NCBI RefSeq assembly: GCF_001187555.1
Contig: NZ_LFIJ01000002.1
Location: 1,495,736-1,559,735 of the forward strand
Direction: 5' to 3'
Source of the DNA: Gilvimarinus polysaccharolyticus
GTDB taxonomy: Bacteria; Pseudomonadota; Gammaproteobacteria; Pseudomonadales; Cellvibrionaceae
Length of the DNA: 64,000 nucleotides
The notes under the pieces were generated by a model, which did not search any database, was not told the origin of the DNA, and saw only the letters and a list, made by a program, of their open reading frames with translations. Every line of letters starts with the position of its first letter. Positions within the stretch are counted from its first letter, which is position 1. Position numbers and translations under genes: made by a program. This document shows positions 17,567 through 27,946 of this stretch, in pieces.

Positions 17567-19610
17567 TATCGCGCAAGGCAAAGCGTGCGGGGTGCAGTGC
17601 TTGTGCCAACGGTGCCACTAAAGGGGCGCATTCGCGGTTAATAATGTCGCTAAGTAGTTGTGCACACAGTGGTGTATAGGCCAGCCCGCGTGATCCGTGC
17701 CCACAATTGACGTACAGGCCGCTATGATAGCTCGGCGTAGTATCGATCACGGCTTTGGCATTGCGGCTTAGTACTGCGCAGTCACGTTTCAGTGCTTGAT
17801 AGTCGGGCACGGGGCCAACAATGGGTAGGTAGTCGGGCGTAGTGCAGCGAAATGCAGCTCGCCCGTGGGCTATGTCCGCCACCTTTGGGTTATTAAATAC
17901 CTCATTCAGATTTTCCCCAAGCTCGCTTAAGTGATTAAGGTTGCTCTGATGATCCTGCGGATTTAACGCAAGATCTCTCTCGCCTAAATTAAAGGTCGCC
18001 CCTAAGCTGTGTTCGCCTTTGTGTGCTGGCGCTAAATAGCCCTGGGCGCAGAGGGCGGTGGTGATTTTTGTACTGGAGCCAGTGGCGGCGAGAGTGCTGA
18101 TTTGGCCGCGAATAGGTTTGAGCGGTAGTGGTGTTAATTGCGCAAGTTTCGCGCTGCGCTCGGCGCAAGCCACAATAGCGATAGATGCATGGGCAACGCT
18201 TTTATCCACGTTGTCTGTGTGGTTGCTAAGTGCATACCAGCGTCCTTGGCTTTGTTTTAATTCGTTTATTGAGTAACCGCAGCGCACGTTAATATTGGGG
18301 TGATCGAGCAGTGTTTTACACACAATGCGAGGGTCGAGCCAGCCACAATCCGGAAAATACAGCCCGCCTTTTTTGAGGGGGGCGTTGCTGATACGGCTTG
18401 CGGTGTCTGCATCGGTTAGTTGCACTAAGGTGTTTGGGTGGCCTAATGCAGCCACGACTTGTTGTTGCGCCGTTGTTTGCGCAGCAGTATTGGCTAACTG
18501 CAATAGTCCGCAGCGTGAGCCGGCATCGGGGTTATTGTCCCAAAATTGTCGGTAGTGTCGCTGGGCATACATCAGTGTGTGCAGATTAAACAGCGGTAAA
18601 GTTTCGCGCCGGTGACTTAGACGCGCATACAGTAATCCTTGTGGATTGCCAGAGCCGCCACTGGCCGGAGCATCTTGCTCTATTACAGTAACTTGCCAGC
18701 CGGTGTCGGCCAGCGCACGCGCGGTATGGCAACCGGCAAGGCCCGCGCCAATCACCAGGGCCGTCAAATCGTTTGTGCTATGGGTAGCTTGCTGGCGATA
18801 AATTCCTGTCGCCATGCTGGGTTTGGGTGTATTGGCGGCGGTAAGTGTTGTCATTGTAGCGCTTACCATTTCGCGCTTTTTTTTAAAGCCTGGCAGGTTG
18901 ACAATGTTAAAACCCACCGCTTTTAAACCGCGCTTTACACTAGAAGCGGCGCTAAAGGTCGCGGCGGTTGTGGTGGGGCCAGATAGCGCAGCGATGGTGT
19001 TAAATAGTGTGTCACTCCACATATCGGGGTTTTTATTGGGTGAGAACCCATCTAAAAACCAAGCGTCGACACTGGCTTGAGTGGCGGTGTCTCGAACCTT
19101 GTCAGTGCTGGGCCACAGCAGTGATTGCAAGCCGCTTGTGGCTTCATCAATGATTAAGGTTAGGCTGACATTGTCGCTAAAATGCAAACGTTGAATGCCG
19201 CGTCCGACAAACGCTGGGTACTGCTGGGTAAGTTGTGTGGCTAAAGGCGCGAGTTCGGGCCACAGCGCCAGCGCACGGATTAGATCCGGCAGTGTAATGG
19301 GGTGTTTTTCGACCGAGATAAAATGCAGTCGGTTATTGCCGTGGGGCTGTTCGCGCCACAATTGCCAGCTAGCTAAAAAATTTAAGCCAGTTCCAAAGCC
19401 AGTCTCGGCAATGGTAAATAGATTTTGGCTGGTGTTACTTTTAAGTGCGGCAAAACGCTCGGGCAAGTGGTTGCCCTCGATAAAAACGTACCGAGTCTCT
19501 GCTAGGCCATCGTGCAAAGAAAAATAAAAGTCGCCATAGGTGTTTGATAGCGGTTGCCCGCGCTCATTCCAGAGCAGTTGCGCAGGGCTTGTAATAGACG
19601 AGTCGCTCAC
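17550..19610 (-). CDS. mnmC: Bifunctional tRNA wobble-uridine enzyme MnmC
   Basis: Protein of 686 residues with both activities fused. The N-terminal part (residues 1-250) is the SAM methyltransferase MnmD, with FTIAETGFGTGLNFLASW and DAWFLDGFSPNKNPDMW. The C-terminal part (from about 275) is the FAD oxidase, with ALVIGAGLAGCHTARALAD. It converts cmnm5U to nm5U and then mnm5U at position 34 of tRNAs such as tRNA-Glu. It is the last gene of a three-gene run after the mioC-like gene and fldB, each overlapping by 4 bp. Confidence 0.95.
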   Translation of the reverse strand: MSDSSITSPAQLLWNERGQPLSNTYGDFYFSLHDGLAETRYVFIEGNHLPERFAALKSNTSQNLFTIAETGFGTGLNFLASWQLWREQPHGNNRLHFISVEKHPITLPDLIRALALWPELAPLATQLTQQYPAFVGRGIQRLHFSDNVSLTLIIDEATSGLQSLLWPSTDKVRDTATQASVDAWFLDGFSPNKNPDMWSDTLFNTIAALSGPTTTAATFSAASSVKRGLKAVGFNIVNLPGFKKKREMVSATMTTLTAANTPKPSMATGIYRQQATHSTNDLTALVIGAGLAGCHTARALADTGWQVTVIEQDAPASGGSGNPQGLLYARLSHRRETLPLFNLHTLMYAQRHYRQFWDNNPDAGSRCGLLQLANTAAQTTAQQQVVAALGHPNTLVQLTDADTASRISNAPLKKGGLYFPDCGWLDPRIVCKTLLDHPNINVRCGYSINELKQSQGRWYALSNHTDNVDKSVAHASIAIVACAERSAKLAQLTPLPLKPIRGQISTLAATGSSTKITTALCAQGYLAPAHKGEHSLGATFNLGERDLALNPQDHQSNLNHLSELGENLNEVFNNPKVADIAHGRAAFRCTTPDYLPIVGPVPDYQALKRDCAVLSRNAKAVIDTTPSYHSGLYVNCGHGSRGLAYTPLCAQLLSDIINRECAPLVAPLAQALHPARFALRDIIRGR

Positions 19611-20128
19611 AGCTTGAATTCGGTCTTAAGTTGCTCGCACCAAACTGCGATGCGTTCATCGGTTAGGCCAAATTCATTTTCATCGTCCAGCGCTAGGCCA
19701 ACAAATAAAGTGTTGTTGGCGATTAACGCTTTGGAGGCTTCAAACTGGTAACCCGCAACAGGCCAGTAACCGCAGGGTACCGCGCCCAGCTTAGCGGTCT
19801 TGGCGTGGAGGTAACCTAAGGCGTCTAAAAACCACTCGGGGTAACCAATTTGATCGCCCAAACCAAAGTGCGCTACGGGTTTGTTTTGCCAGTTTACCTG
19901 GTCGATCTCATCCCAGATCTCATCCCAATCTTCTTGCAGTTCGCCGTAATCCCAAGTGGGAATGCCGAGAATCACGTAGGGGTAAAATTCGGCTTCGATA
20001 ATCGGCGTGTCGGCGATATTAAACACATCGACTAAGCCGTCGCCCATTTGGCTGCGAATTTTCTCGGCAACAATCTCGGTGTAACAGGTAGAGCTGCCAT
20101 AAAAGAGGCCAATGGGAGCTCGACTCAT
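19607..20128 (-). CDS. fldB: Flavodoxin FldB-like
   Basis: Long-chain flavodoxin of 173 residues that carries single electrons on FMN. The phosphate loop IGLFYGSSTCYTE is intact, and the flavin-ring loops are at GIPTWDYGELQEDWD and FGLGDQIGYPEWFLDA. The last resembles FldB more than FldA. Electron partners could include radical-SAM or reductive enzymes. It overlaps the upstream mioC-like gene and the downstream mnmC by 4 bp each. Confidence 0.88.
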   Translation of the reverse strand: MSRAPIGLFYGSSTCYTEIVAEKIRSQMGDGLVDVFNIADTPIIEAEFYPYVILGIPTWDYGELQEDWDEIWDEIDQVNWQNKPVAHFGLGDQIGYPEWFLDALGYLHAKTAKLGAVPCGYWPVAGYQFEASKALIANNTLFVGLALDDENEFGLTDERIAVWCEQLKTEFKL

Positions 20129-20571
20129 AGCTGTTTAGTCCAATCATCAAGCCAGGCAAGCGCTAGCTCTGATGGATCATCGCCGCTAGTGGCATCGAGG
20201 ATAAGTGGCTCGCCGATGCGCACGGCACCCAGCTCGCTCATGGCGTGGTCGATCGCACGGCCGGCCTCGCCAAAAGTGGTGTAGCTACTGTCGCCCAAGT
20301 TAATGACGCCGTAGCGACGCATTGCGATGTTTGGAAAATCTCGCACAAGCGCTAAATACAAAGGTTGTATGTTGCTTGGCAGTTCGCCGGCACCGGTATT
20401 GGAGGTGCAAATAAGCAGCGTGTCATTAGGATTGTCGAGCAGGTCGTCGATTTCGGGCAACGGGTTTACAGCGGTGTTAATGCCTTGGCTGTCGAGCCGA
20501 TCTTTAATGTCGCCGGCGACTGTCTCGGCAGTGCCCATTTCGGAGCCGACTAAAATTTGCACTCGTGTCAT
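20125..20571 (-). CDS. MioC-like short flavodoxin
   Basis: Flavodoxin-domain protein of 148 residues. The FMN phosphate loop is VGSEMGTAETVAGDI and the second loop is CTSNTGAGELPSNI, both as in MioC of E. coli, where the protein has been linked to biotin synthase electron supply. It begins the mioC-like/fldB/mnmC operon. The name is by resemblance; other small flavodoxins (YqcA) are possible. Confidence 0.82.
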   Translation of the reverse strand: MTRVQILVGSEMGTAETVAGDIKDRLDSQGINTAVNPLPEIDDLLDNPNDTLLICTSNTGAGELPSNIQPLYLALVRDFPNIAMRRYGVINLGDSSYTTFGEAGRAIDHAMSELGAVRIGEPLILDATSGDDPSELALAWLDDWTKQL

Positions 20572-20649
20572 AGTGTTTACCTGCGCTACAAAAGGTGCTT
20601 ATTGTACGGTGTTAGTGGTGGCTTTTAAATCGCACGGGCTATGGCGAGC

Positions 20650-21105
20650 TTAGCGATAGTCTAGTTGTCGCCAAGCTTCGTAGACTATCACTGAGACTGC
20701 ATTGGATAAGTTCATGCTGCGGCTGCCCTCGCGCATTGGGATGCGCAGCACTTGCTCGGGCGGTAATGATGTGCGAATTTCAGCGGGTAAGCCCCGAGTC
20801 TCTGGGCCAAACAATAGGTAATCGTTGGGTTTAAATTGGGCGTCACTGTGGCACTGCGTGCCTTTAGTGCTGAGGGCGAATATTCGCTCAGGTGCCGCGC
20901 GGGTCAAAAAATCATCCCAGTGTTTATAGGTGACAAGATCTTTCCATTCACCGTAATCAAGTCCTGCTCGGCGTAGGCGTTTATCGTCTAGAACAAACCC
21001 GAGTGGTTCAATTAGGTGCAATTGACAACCGGTATTGGCGGCTAAACGAATGATATTGCCGGTGTTCGGTGGGATTTCAGGTTCAAATAAAACGATATTG
21101 AGCAT
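20650..21105 (-). CDS. trmL: tRNA (cytidine/uridine-34 2'-O) methyltransferase TrmL
   Basis: SPOUT-class methyltransferase of 151 residues that methylates the ribose of nucleotide 34 in tRNA-Leu isoacceptors. The motifs [30 protein letters not shown] and [20 protein letters not shown], forming the SAM knot, are all present. Length is typical. It is divergent from the msh locus and separated from the mioC-like gene by 78 bp. Confidence 0.95.
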   Translation of the reverse strand: MLNIVLFEPEIPPNTGNIIRLAANTGCQLHLIEPLGFVLDDKRLRRAGLDYGEWKDLVTYKHWDDFLTRAAPERIFALSTKGTQCHSDAQFKPNDYLLFGPETRGLPAEIRTSLPPEQVLRIPMREGSRSMNLSNAVSVIVYEAWRQLDYR

Positions 21106-21175
21106 GGCGCAATCCAGCCTTAAAAGGCTATAGTCAAGGTGAGCGGTAATAACAGGTTACGATTATAGACAGGCT

Positions 21176-21205
21176 TGATAAAGAATACTGTTATACATTA
21201 TAAAG
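21176..21205 (+). promoter_or_regulatory. Candidate promoter of the msh assembly genes
   Basis: TTGATA at 21176-21181 and TATAAA at 21200-21205 with an 18-nt spacer, 60 bp before the first msh gene. This would drive mshI to mshF, which are tightly packed with overlaps. Confidence 0.45.
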
Positions 21206-21264
21206 AAATACGTGCCACACTGGTGTAGTGAGGCAATCTATAAAAAGGTTTGGAGAATGTTGGC

Positions 21265-22182
21265 TTGAAGTTTATTCGCACCAAGTCACGTAAGTACGAG
21301 ACTTTAGGGGTGGAATTTACTCCCCAAGGAGTCGCTTTTGCACTGCTGGAACGCATTGCGGGTCAATTACCGCGCTTAATAACAGCAGAGTTTATCCCCG
21401 ATACCGAAACCCCCGTTGTCGCACTGCGCGAACGTCTGGCTAAATTAGACGGGCGTTCGGCCCCCTGTAACTTGGTGATGCCAGCGGCGGGATACCAGCT
21501 ATTATTGGGGGATGCCCCCGATGTCCCGATTAATGAGCTGAGCGAAGCGTTGCGTTGGCGAGTTAAAGATTTGGTGAGCTTCCCTGTGGTCGACGCCATT
21601 GTGCAGGCTTTTTTATTGCCCGAGTCCTGTACTCGTGGCGGTACTCGGTTGGCTTATGCTGCGGTAGCTAAGCGTAGCGTGGTGTCCGAGCAGGTAGCTC
21701 TGGCACACGAAGGCGGATTAGCGTTACAGGCCATCGATATCCCCGAGTTAGCATTAAGTCAGTTGGCACTCGCCTGTTTAGATACCTCGCGGGCAGTGGG
21801 TTTGGTTCACCTTATCCCTGGTGGTGGCACTTTGCTGCTGATACGTGAAGGTGAGCTGTACTTAGCGCGCAACTTTACTTTAGATTTTAACGGTGGGCTG
21901 CTGGATGATTTGCCGGCCGACGCCCTAGTATTAGAGCTGCAGCGCTCGCTCGATTACTTTGAGCGGCAAATGCGTCAGGTGCCGCCGGCAAATATTTATT
22001 TATGTGGTGAAAATATAACCGACGATAAAATCACACCGTCACTTAAAGGCGGGTTGGCGGCGCGAGTAGAATTATTGCCGTTAAGTCAGGGGTTGAGCAT
22101 AGCCGATGATATAGAGCCGCATACTTTACCGCTGTGTTTACACGCCATTGGTGCGGCTTTGGCTGAAGGCGGGGTGCGGTAA
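21265..22182 (+). CDS. mshI: MSHA biogenesis protein MshI (PilM-like)
   Basis: Protein of about 305 residues of the actin-like PilM/MshI type, the cytoplasmic base of the pilus alignment subcomplex. Family features include LGVEFTPQGVAFALLER, LRWRVKDLVSFPVVDAI and YFERQMRQVPPANIYLCGE. No ATG fits. TTG at 21265 lies 9 nt after GGAG and is preferred to TTG at 21250, which overlaps that site. It overlaps the next gene by one base and opens the msh locus; the mshH (CsrD-like) gene found here in Vibrio is absent. Confidence 0.85.
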   Translation: MKFIRTKSRKYETLGVEFTPQGVAFALLERIAGQLPRLITAEFIPDTETPVVALRERLAKLDGRSAPCNLVMPAAGYQLLLGDAPDVPINELSEALRWRVKDLVSFPVVDAIVQAFLLPESCTRGGTRLAYAAVAKRSVVSEQVALAHEGGLALQAIDIPELALSQLALACLDTSRAVGLVHLIPGGGTLLLIREGELYLARNFTLDFNGGLLDDLPADALVLELQRSLDYFERQMRQVPPANIYLCGENITDDKITPSLKGGLAARVELLPLSQGLSIADDIEPHTLPLCLHAIGAALAEGGVR

Positions 22183-22790
22183 TGCAGGTCGTTAATTTTT
22201 ATATTGCCGAGTTTCAACCCGATCGCTCCGCGCTGCGAGCATCACACATTGTTTGGGCGCTTTTGTTAACGCTGGTGTTGTTGGTGGTTTATTCGCTGTG
22301 GTATCACTCGCAATCTGTGCGTATGGCGCAACAGCAAGTCGCGTTACAAACGCAAATGGACGCATCCAAGAGTGCATTATTAGAGGTATTAGAAGGCCAA
22401 AAGTCGCTCAACATTAATGCGTTGCGCTCTGAGCTTACGAGATCTCGCGCTGAAATTAAGCAGCGCAAGCGGGCGCTTGATGTGATCGAAACCCAAGATA
22501 TGGGCAACACGGAAGGCTTCTCACAACAGCTGCGGGCTTTAGCTTCTTTGTCATTGCCAGCGGTGAGTTTAGAGTCATTCATGTTACTTGATGGGGGCGC
22601 CCAGGTTGGCTTGGCCGGCCGCGCTTCAGAGCCCGAAGCCGTGCCGCGCTATTTGGCTCTACTGCATAACTCAGCCGCTTTTTCGCGCACTAGCTTTGGT
22701 GTGTTAACCGTCGCGCAAAACGAAGGCGCAGGATTCCCGTTCGCGGTAGCTGTACCGACGGTTAAGGAGGGCGAACATGGAGAGCCTTGA
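22182..22790 (+). CDS. PilN-like MSHA assembly protein
   Basis: Bitopic inner-membrane protein of 202 residues: short cytoplasmic N terminus starting QVVNFYIAEFQPDR, one membrane segment (about residues 24-42), a coiled-coil stretch (residues 50-105) and a small periplasmic domain. This is the PilN layout; the N-terminal segment would dock into MshI. It occupies the slot sometimes called MshI2. It overlaps mshJ by 14 bp. Confidence 0.8.
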   Translation: MQVVNFYIAEFQPDRSALRASHIVWALLLTLVLLVVYSLWYHSQSVRMAQQQVALQTQMDASKSALLEVLEGQKSLNINALRSELTRSRAEIKQRKRALDVIETQDMGNTEGFSQQLRALASLSLPAVSLESFMLLDGGAQVGLAGRASEPEAVPRYLALLHNSAAFSRTSFGVLTVAQNEGAGFPFAVAVPTVKEGEHGEP

Positions 22791-23445
22791 AAAACTCAAA
22801 GCCTATCTTGACGGACTAACCTTGCGCGAACGTGTCATTGTGTTGCTGGCGGCAATATTGGTGATTTATGGTTTGTGGTTTGTGCTGTGGTATAGCGGCG
22901 CAAGCAATAAGCGCGAAGCCACCGCGCAACGTATTGGCGCGATAGCGGCCGAGCAACAAAAAATTGAGAATCAGATTGTACAGTTTCAACAAGCTGGCGG
23001 CGGTACGGCCGAGGTATTAAAAGCCGAGCTTAGTTTGGCCAAGCATGAACTTGTCGAGACCAATAAGCGATTGTCACGCTCGACATCCGCGCTGGTGAGC
23101 GCTGATCAATTAGCGCAGGTGCTACAAGACATGTTGCGAGAGAGCAACGCGTTAGCATTGATCTCGCTGCAAATGATGAATGTCGAGCCTATCAGCTTAA
23201 AGCCATTGGAAGAACAAGACAGCAATGAATGGACCGGCGAAAGCGTTAATGTCTATCGCCATGGCGTCGAGCTGACAGTGCGTGGGCGTTACTTCGAAGT
23301 GTTAGATTTACTGGATCAACTTGAAGCTAAACCGTGGAAGTTTTACTGGAAATCATTGCACTACCATGTACAGAGTTACCCCGCAGCCGAAGTAACAATA
23401 CGGGTCTATACTTTAAGTGCCGAGGAGGGACGTCTAGGTGTTTAA
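22777..23445 (+). CDS. mshJ: MSHA biogenesis protein MshJ (PilO-like)
   Basis: Inner-membrane protein of 222 residues with a membrane segment at about residues 18-40, a coiled coil at residues 48-110 and a C-terminal ferredoxin-like periplasmic domain (VELTVRGRYFEVLDLLDQLE). This matches MshJ/PilO, which pairs with the PilN-like protein to form the alignment complex. Position between the PilN-like gene and mshK supports the name. Confidence 0.85.
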   Translation: MESLEKLKAYLDGLTLRERVIVLLAAILVIYGLWFVLWYSGASNKREATAQRIGAIAAEQQKIENQIVQFQQAGGGTAEVLKAELSLAKHELVETNKRLSRSTSALVSADQLAQVLQDMLRESNALALISLQMMNVEPISLKPLEEQDSNEWTGESVNVYRHGVELTVRGRYFEVLDLLDQLEAKPWKFYWKSLHYHVQSYPAAEVTIRVYTLSAEEGRLGV

Positions 23446-23839
23446 GTTACCGTTGTTATTGGTGTGTATTCTTGCGATCAATACTGCGTTGGCGCAAACT
23501 CCGCTGCGTGACCCCACTCAACCATTATGGGTAAAATCTGCCGGTGCAGTCGACGAGCTTGCCTTGCACTCGGTACTGATTAGCGCCAGTCGAAAGATCG
23601 CCGTTATTAATGGTATCACCGTGCGTGAGGGCGAGAGCTTACCAGGAGGTTGGCAGTTACAAAAAATAGAGTCGAGCGCGGTGGTGATTAGCAATCGACA
23701 ACAACGCCGACGTTTAGAGTTGGCCGGTCATATAAGTGGCGTTGTCAGTGTTGCAGATAAATCGGCGGCTGATACACAAGAGCACATTATACAAAAGCAA
23801 AGGTGCCATAACAGTACCTGTACCGAGGTGAAACAATGA
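23438..23839 (+). CDS. mshK: MSHA biogenesis protein MshK (PilP-like)
   Basis: Periplasmic protein of 133 residues with a signal peptide ([16 protein letters not shown]) followed by LRDPTQPL, the typical start of PilP/MshK-type proteins that contact the secretin. The core has [20 protein letters not shown], resembling the pilot beta domain. It starts at GTG overlapping mshJ by 8 bp and ends in an ATGA overlap with mshL. Confidence 0.83.
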   Translation: MFKLPLLLVCILAINTALAQTPLRDPTQPLWVKSAGAVDELALHSVLISASRKIAVINGITVREGESLPGGWQLQKIESSAVVISNRQQRRRLELAGHISGVVSVADKSAADTQEHIIQKQRCHNSTCTEVKQ

Positions 23840-25581
23840 ATTGCAGCCTTCCTACTGCCGCGCAGCTCACCGCGATGGGGCTATTACTATGGCTAAGCGG
23901 TTGCAGTCAACAACAGGCACGTACGCTTAGCATCGAAACCGAGATGGCTAATGTTGCCCAAACCGCACAACAACCTGTTCCCGTTGAGGTGCCTGCACAT
24001 ATTAATGCCGAATTATCGGCGCTCCCCGACTCTAACGTTACCGAGCTTGAACGTTTTGATGTAACCGTTAACGAAGTGCCAGCACGGGCTTTCTTTTTAA
24101 GTTTGGTTGATGGCACTGATACTAATATAGTGGTGCATCCAGAAGTTAATGGCACTATCTCGCTTAATTTACACGATGTAACTGTCGCTGAAGTATTAGC
24201 GGTGGCGCGCGATATTTATGGTTATGAATATAAACAGCGCGGCGGTATTTATACTATCTACCCTAACCATTTGCGCACCGAGGTATTCCATCTAAATTAT
24301 TTGGATGTACAGCGTGTAGGTGTGTCGGATACCAGCGTTATGATCGGTCGCGGTGAGTCGCAAAGTGGTCAAGTGAGCGGCAGTGCCGGCAACCAGAGCA
24401 CCAGTCAAGGTGATACCGCTAACTTGTTGAGTATGCTGTCTGGTGAGTCGGGCAACAATTCAGCCTCCTTAACACCGGGGTCGCGTATTCAAACCCTTAA
24501 CCGAACAGATTTTTGGGCTTCCATAAAATTAGCGGTGTCAGCCATTATTGGTGGTGAGAATGAAGATCGTATGGTTATGGTGTCGCCCCAGGCTGGGATG
24601 CTGGTGGTTAAGGCGCTACCGCACGAGCTTAACTCAGTGCGCGAATTTTTAGAGCGCTCAGAGTTAAGTGTTAAGCGGCAAGTTATTTTAGAAACTAAAA
24701 TTTTAGAAGTTCGTTTAAGTGAAGGTTACAACACGGGTATAGATTGGAGCAAAATTAACGGTCAATTAAATTATGGTTACCAGGCCGGACGCGATCAAAA
24801 CACCAGTGATACCGTGTCGTTTACTGACTTTGTACCGGGTGGCGCGAGTGGCGAACAAAATTTTGTTGATGGTGTGATCGAAAGCTCTTCGCAGTTGTTT
24901 ACCTCGGTGCTTGGTGTGCCCGACATCAGTGAGCTGGTGTCACTGTTACAAACCCAAGGCAATGTACAAGTATTATCGAGCCCACGTATTTCAACTGTTA
25001 ATAATCAAAAAGCAGTTATCCGGGTGGGCGCCGATGAATACTTTATTACCGGCATCTCCAGTAATACCACCGCCAACGCATCGGCTGTGACCAGTACACC
25101 GAATATCGAGTTGTCACCCTTTTTTAGCGGTATTTCGTTAGATGTAACACCGCAAATATCAGAAGATGACAGTGTGATTTTACATATTCACCCGGTGGTG
25201 AGCGATGTTACAGATCAGCTGAAAAACTTTACCATTGGTGACGAGAACTTCTCTTTACCCTTGGCTAATCGAGGTGTGCGTGAATCCGATAGCATCGTGC
25301 GGGCACAATCGGGCCAAGTGATTGTGCTGGGCGGCTTGATGCAAGAGACTAAAGTTAATCAAGACGGTAAAAACCCAGGGTTAAGCGACATTCCTTTGTT
25401 GGGGTCAATGTTTCGCACTACCAGTCGATTAACCGAAAAAACCGAATTAGTGATTTTATTGCGCCCCATTGTGGTAGGTGACAACACTTGGAAAGAGCAA
25501 ATCGAACAATCGGTACGAGGTGTAGATAAGCTAGGTAACGATTATCGAGAAATGTTTAAAAATAGTATTGAGTCACAATAA
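23836..25581 (+). CDS. mshL: MSHA outer-membrane secretin MshL
   Basis: Secretin of 581 residues that forms the outer-membrane gate for the pilus. The signal peptide ends in a lipobox (LWLSGC). N-terminal STN/N0-like domain at about residues 75-130 ([20 protein letters not shown]), a Ser/Gly-rich insert near residues 175-215, and the C-terminal secretin domain ([40 protein letters not shown]) are all visible. Length is close to known MshL proteins. Confidence 0.95.
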   Translation: MNCSLPTAAQLTAMGLLLWLSGCSQQQARTLSIETEMANVAQTAQQPVPVEVPAHINAELSALPDSNVTELERFDVTVNEVPARAFFLSLVDGTDTNIVVHPEVNGTISLNLHDVTVAEVLAVARDIYGYEYKQRGGIYTIYPNHLRTEVFHLNYLDVQRVGVSDTSVMIGRGESQSGQVSGSAGNQSTSQGDTANLLSMLSGESGNNSASLTPGSRIQTLNRTDFWASIKLAVSAIIGGENEDRMVMVSPQAGMLVVKALPHELNSVREFLERSELSVKRQVILETKILEVRLSEGYNTGIDWSKINGQLNYGYQAGRDQNTSDTVSFTDFVPGGASGEQNFVDGVIESSSQLFTSVLGVPDISELVSLLQTQGNVQVLSSPRISTVNNQKAVIRVGADEYFITGISSNTTANASAVTSTPNIELSPFFSGISLDVTPQISEDDSVILHIHPVVSDVTDQLKNFTIGDENFSLPLANRGVRESDSIVRAQSGQVIVLGGLMQETKVNQDGKNPGLSDIPLLGSMFRTTSRLTEKTELVILLRPIVVGDNTWKEQIEQSVRGVDKLGNDYREMFKNSIESQ

Positions 25582-25599
25582 ATAACAGGAGCACCGTGC

Positions 25600-26511
25600 G
25601 TGTACCGACAGCATTTTGGCCTGCGTGAGCAGCCGTTTTCACTCACGCCGGATACCGAGTTTTATTTTAACCACAAAAGCCATCGCGAGGTGTTGGGCAC
25701 CATATTGTTGGCTTTGCGTCACGCCGAGGGCTTTGTAAAAGTAGTGGGCGAGGTGGGTACAGGTAAAACGCTGCTTAGTCGTAAATTGCTTGATGCGCTT
25801 GATGCACAATACCTGACCGCTTATATCCCCAACCCTTATTTAACCCCCGAAGAGCTCAAGTGGTTTTTGGCCGAAGAAATCGGCGTAGCGACGGATGATA
25901 AGCCCGCGCATAAATTATTGGCGGATATCAATCAGCGCTTAATTGAGTTGGCCACGGCTAAGCGCCAAGTAGTGTTGATTGTCGATGAAGCGCAAGCAAT
26001 GCCGCGCGAGACACTGGAATCACTGCGACTATTAACCAATCTAGAAACTCGCAAACGCAAACTATTACAGGTGGTGTTGCTGGGTCAGCCCGAGTTAGAT
26101 GAAATGCTTGAGCGAGCCGACTTACGCCAACTTAAGCAGCGTATTGTGTTTGCTGAGTATTTGCATGCCATACCGTCGGCCAATGTGGCCGCTTATGTTG
26201 ACTCCCGCCTAGCGGTAGCAGGCTACACTGGCGCGCCATTGTTTACTCGTGCCGCGCTGCGCTTATTGGCCAAAGCCACCGGCGGCGTACCACGTTTATT
26301 AAATGTTATTAGTCATAAAGCTTTGATGGCCACTTACGGTGAAGGCGCAAGACAGGTGACTCGCACTCATATGGCACGCGCGGTGCTTGACACCTCCGAA
26401 TCGCGCGCGGCGGGCCGTCGAGCTGCACGTCATATTTGGCTGTGGATCGCGCTTGGCGGTGTGGCTGCGTTACTCGTGGCGAGCGCTATTTTTTGGGGAT
26501 TGCGCCTGTGA
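25600..26511 (+). CDS. mshM: MSHA biogenesis ATPase MshM (ExeA-like)
   Basis: AAA ATPase of 303 residues of the ExeA/GspA group. It starts with the typical YRQHFGLREQPFSLTPDT, has Walker A GEVGTGKT and Walker B VVLIVDEAQAM, and ends with a membrane segment at about residues 280-300. ExeA-type proteins help open the cell wall for secretin assembly. GTG start preceded by AGGA at 9 nt; 4-bp overlap with mshN. Confidence 0.92.
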   Translation: MYRQHFGLREQPFSLTPDTEFYFNHKSHREVLGTILLALRHAEGFVKVVGEVGTGKTLLSRKLLDALDAQYLTAYIPNPYLTPEELKWFLAEEIGVATDDKPAHKLLADINQRLIELATAKRQVVLIVDEAQAMPRETLESLRLLTNLETRKRKLLQVVLLGQPELDEMLERADLRQLKQRIVFAEYLHAIPSANVAAYVDSRLAVAGYTGAPLFTRAALRLLAKATGGVPRLLNVISHKALMATYGEGARQVTRTHMARAVLDTSESRAAGRRAARHIWLWIALGGVAALLVASAIFWGLRL

Positions 26512-27938
26512 GCTTGGTCAACGATATGTTGCACGATTTAGATGCGCGGCAACCCCACACATCTAACCCTCGCGACCATCTGCCTAGCGGTTTAAGCCGT
26601 CGAGCATCGGCGGGGGCTTGGCGTTTTGTGTTGATGGGCTTTGTGGTTGTATTGGCTATTAGTGCACTGGGGTATTGGTATGTTGCCACATCGATTATAA
26701 AGCCTGCTACTAGCTCAGCGTTAAAAAACTTATCGGATACAAATCTTGTCGCTACCGACGTGGTTGAGCGCACTACAGCAATATCGCCATCATCTCTTAA
26801 CGCTCAAACCGTCAGTTCGCAGGAATCTGTTGTACAGCCCCACAGTATGCCAAGCCGCGAGTTGCTTAAAAATTTACGTTTGGCAAAGGCGGCATGGGTG
26901 GCGGGGCAGTTAACCACACCGCTTGATGCCAGTGCGTATTGGTATTATCAGCAGGCGTTGCGATTCGACCCTAATAATAGTGAGGCTCGTGCCGGCATTA
27001 CCCAAATCGCCACGCATTATTTTAGCCAAGCCCAACGTGCCGAGAGCAGCGGTGATGACATGCAAGCGCTGGCGTTATTGGAGCGGGTGTTGGCGATAAC
27101 CCCAGATCACCCGAGCGCACAAACAATGCTTGCTAAATTGCAAAGCTTGCCAGTAACACCTTCCGTGCAACAAGCTACGGCCGATTATGTTGTCGAGCCT
27201 ATGAGTGATAATACTGCAGGGCCAAATAATTCAGTGACATCGCCCTCGGTGGCATCGTCTCTGGGGCTAAACAGCGTTAAGCCTAAGGACAGCTCTAACG
27301 TTAATATTAGAGCTGTCAGTGATGTTGACTACCCTGAAGAACAAAGTGATGGGGTTAACTTAAGCTGGACTAGCCGTGACCAGCAAGCCCGTGGCGAAGC
27401 CGAACGTTTGGTGGCGCGCGGACAACCTGAGCGAGCGCGGCGATTGCTTGAAGCGTTTGTCGCTGATGCGAGTAAAACCGCTTTTATGGTGCCCTATTCA
27501 CGACGTTATTTGCAGTCGTTATTGTTGCAGGCGTCGGAGTTTGCTGCCGCCGAACAGCTGATTGCACCTGAGCTTGATTTGGCCGATAAGCATTATATGC
27601 AGGCGCGCCTGCATGAGTACCAAGGCGAGCTAATAAAAGCGCTGCAAGTACTGGAGCAAGGTTATGCCAGCGCCGAAGCCGACGAGGCGTATCGTGCCTT
27701 GGCCGCATCACTGTATCAAATGACTAAAAACTACAGTGCCGCCGAAAACCATTATCGACGCTTGCTGGAAGTTTTTGGTCCGCGGGCGCGTTATTGGTTA
27801 GGTTTGGCGTTGTCACTTGATCAACAACAGCGTTACCCGTTGGCCAGTGTTGCTTACCGCCGCGCGCGCGAGGCGAGTGATACAACCCAAGTCATTGTTG
27901 ATTTTTCCGATCAGCGCCTGATTCAAATTGGAATGTGA
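26508..27938 (+). CDS. mshN: MSHA biogenesis protein MshN (TPR protein)
   Basis: Protein of 476 residues beginning SLVNDMLHDLDARQ, the usual start of MshN, with a membrane segment at about residues 45-65, a low-complexity periplasmic linker and tetratricopeptide-like repeats in two groups (around residues 130-205 and 295-470, e.g. NYSAAENHYRRLLEVFGPRA). GTG at 26508 overlaps the mshM stop and gives the conserved N terminus. Likely scaffolds pilus assembly in the periplasm. Confidence 0.88.
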   Translation: MSLVNDMLHDLDARQPHTSNPRDHLPSGLSRRASAGAWRFVLMGFVVVLAISALGYWYVATSIIKPATSSALKNLSDTNLVATDVVERTTAISPSSLNAQTVSSQESVVQPHSMPSRELLKNLRLAKAAWVAGQLTTPLDASAYWYYQQALRFDPNNSEARAGITQIATHYFSQAQRAESSGDDMQALALLERVLAITPDHPSAQTMLAKLQSLPVTPSVQQATADYVVEPMSDNTAGPNNSVTSPSVASSLGLNSVKPKDSSNVNIRAVSDVDYPEEQSDGVNLSWTSRDQQARGEAERLVARGQPERARRLLEAFVADASKTAFMVPYSRRYLQSLLLQASEFAAAEQLIAPELDLADKHYMQARLHEYQGELIKALQVLEQGYASAEADEAYRALAASLYQMTKNYSAAENHYRRLLEVFGPRARYWLGLALSLDQQQRYPLASVAYRRAREASDTTQVIVDFSDQRLIQIGM

Positions 27939-27946
27939 GAGCTGCT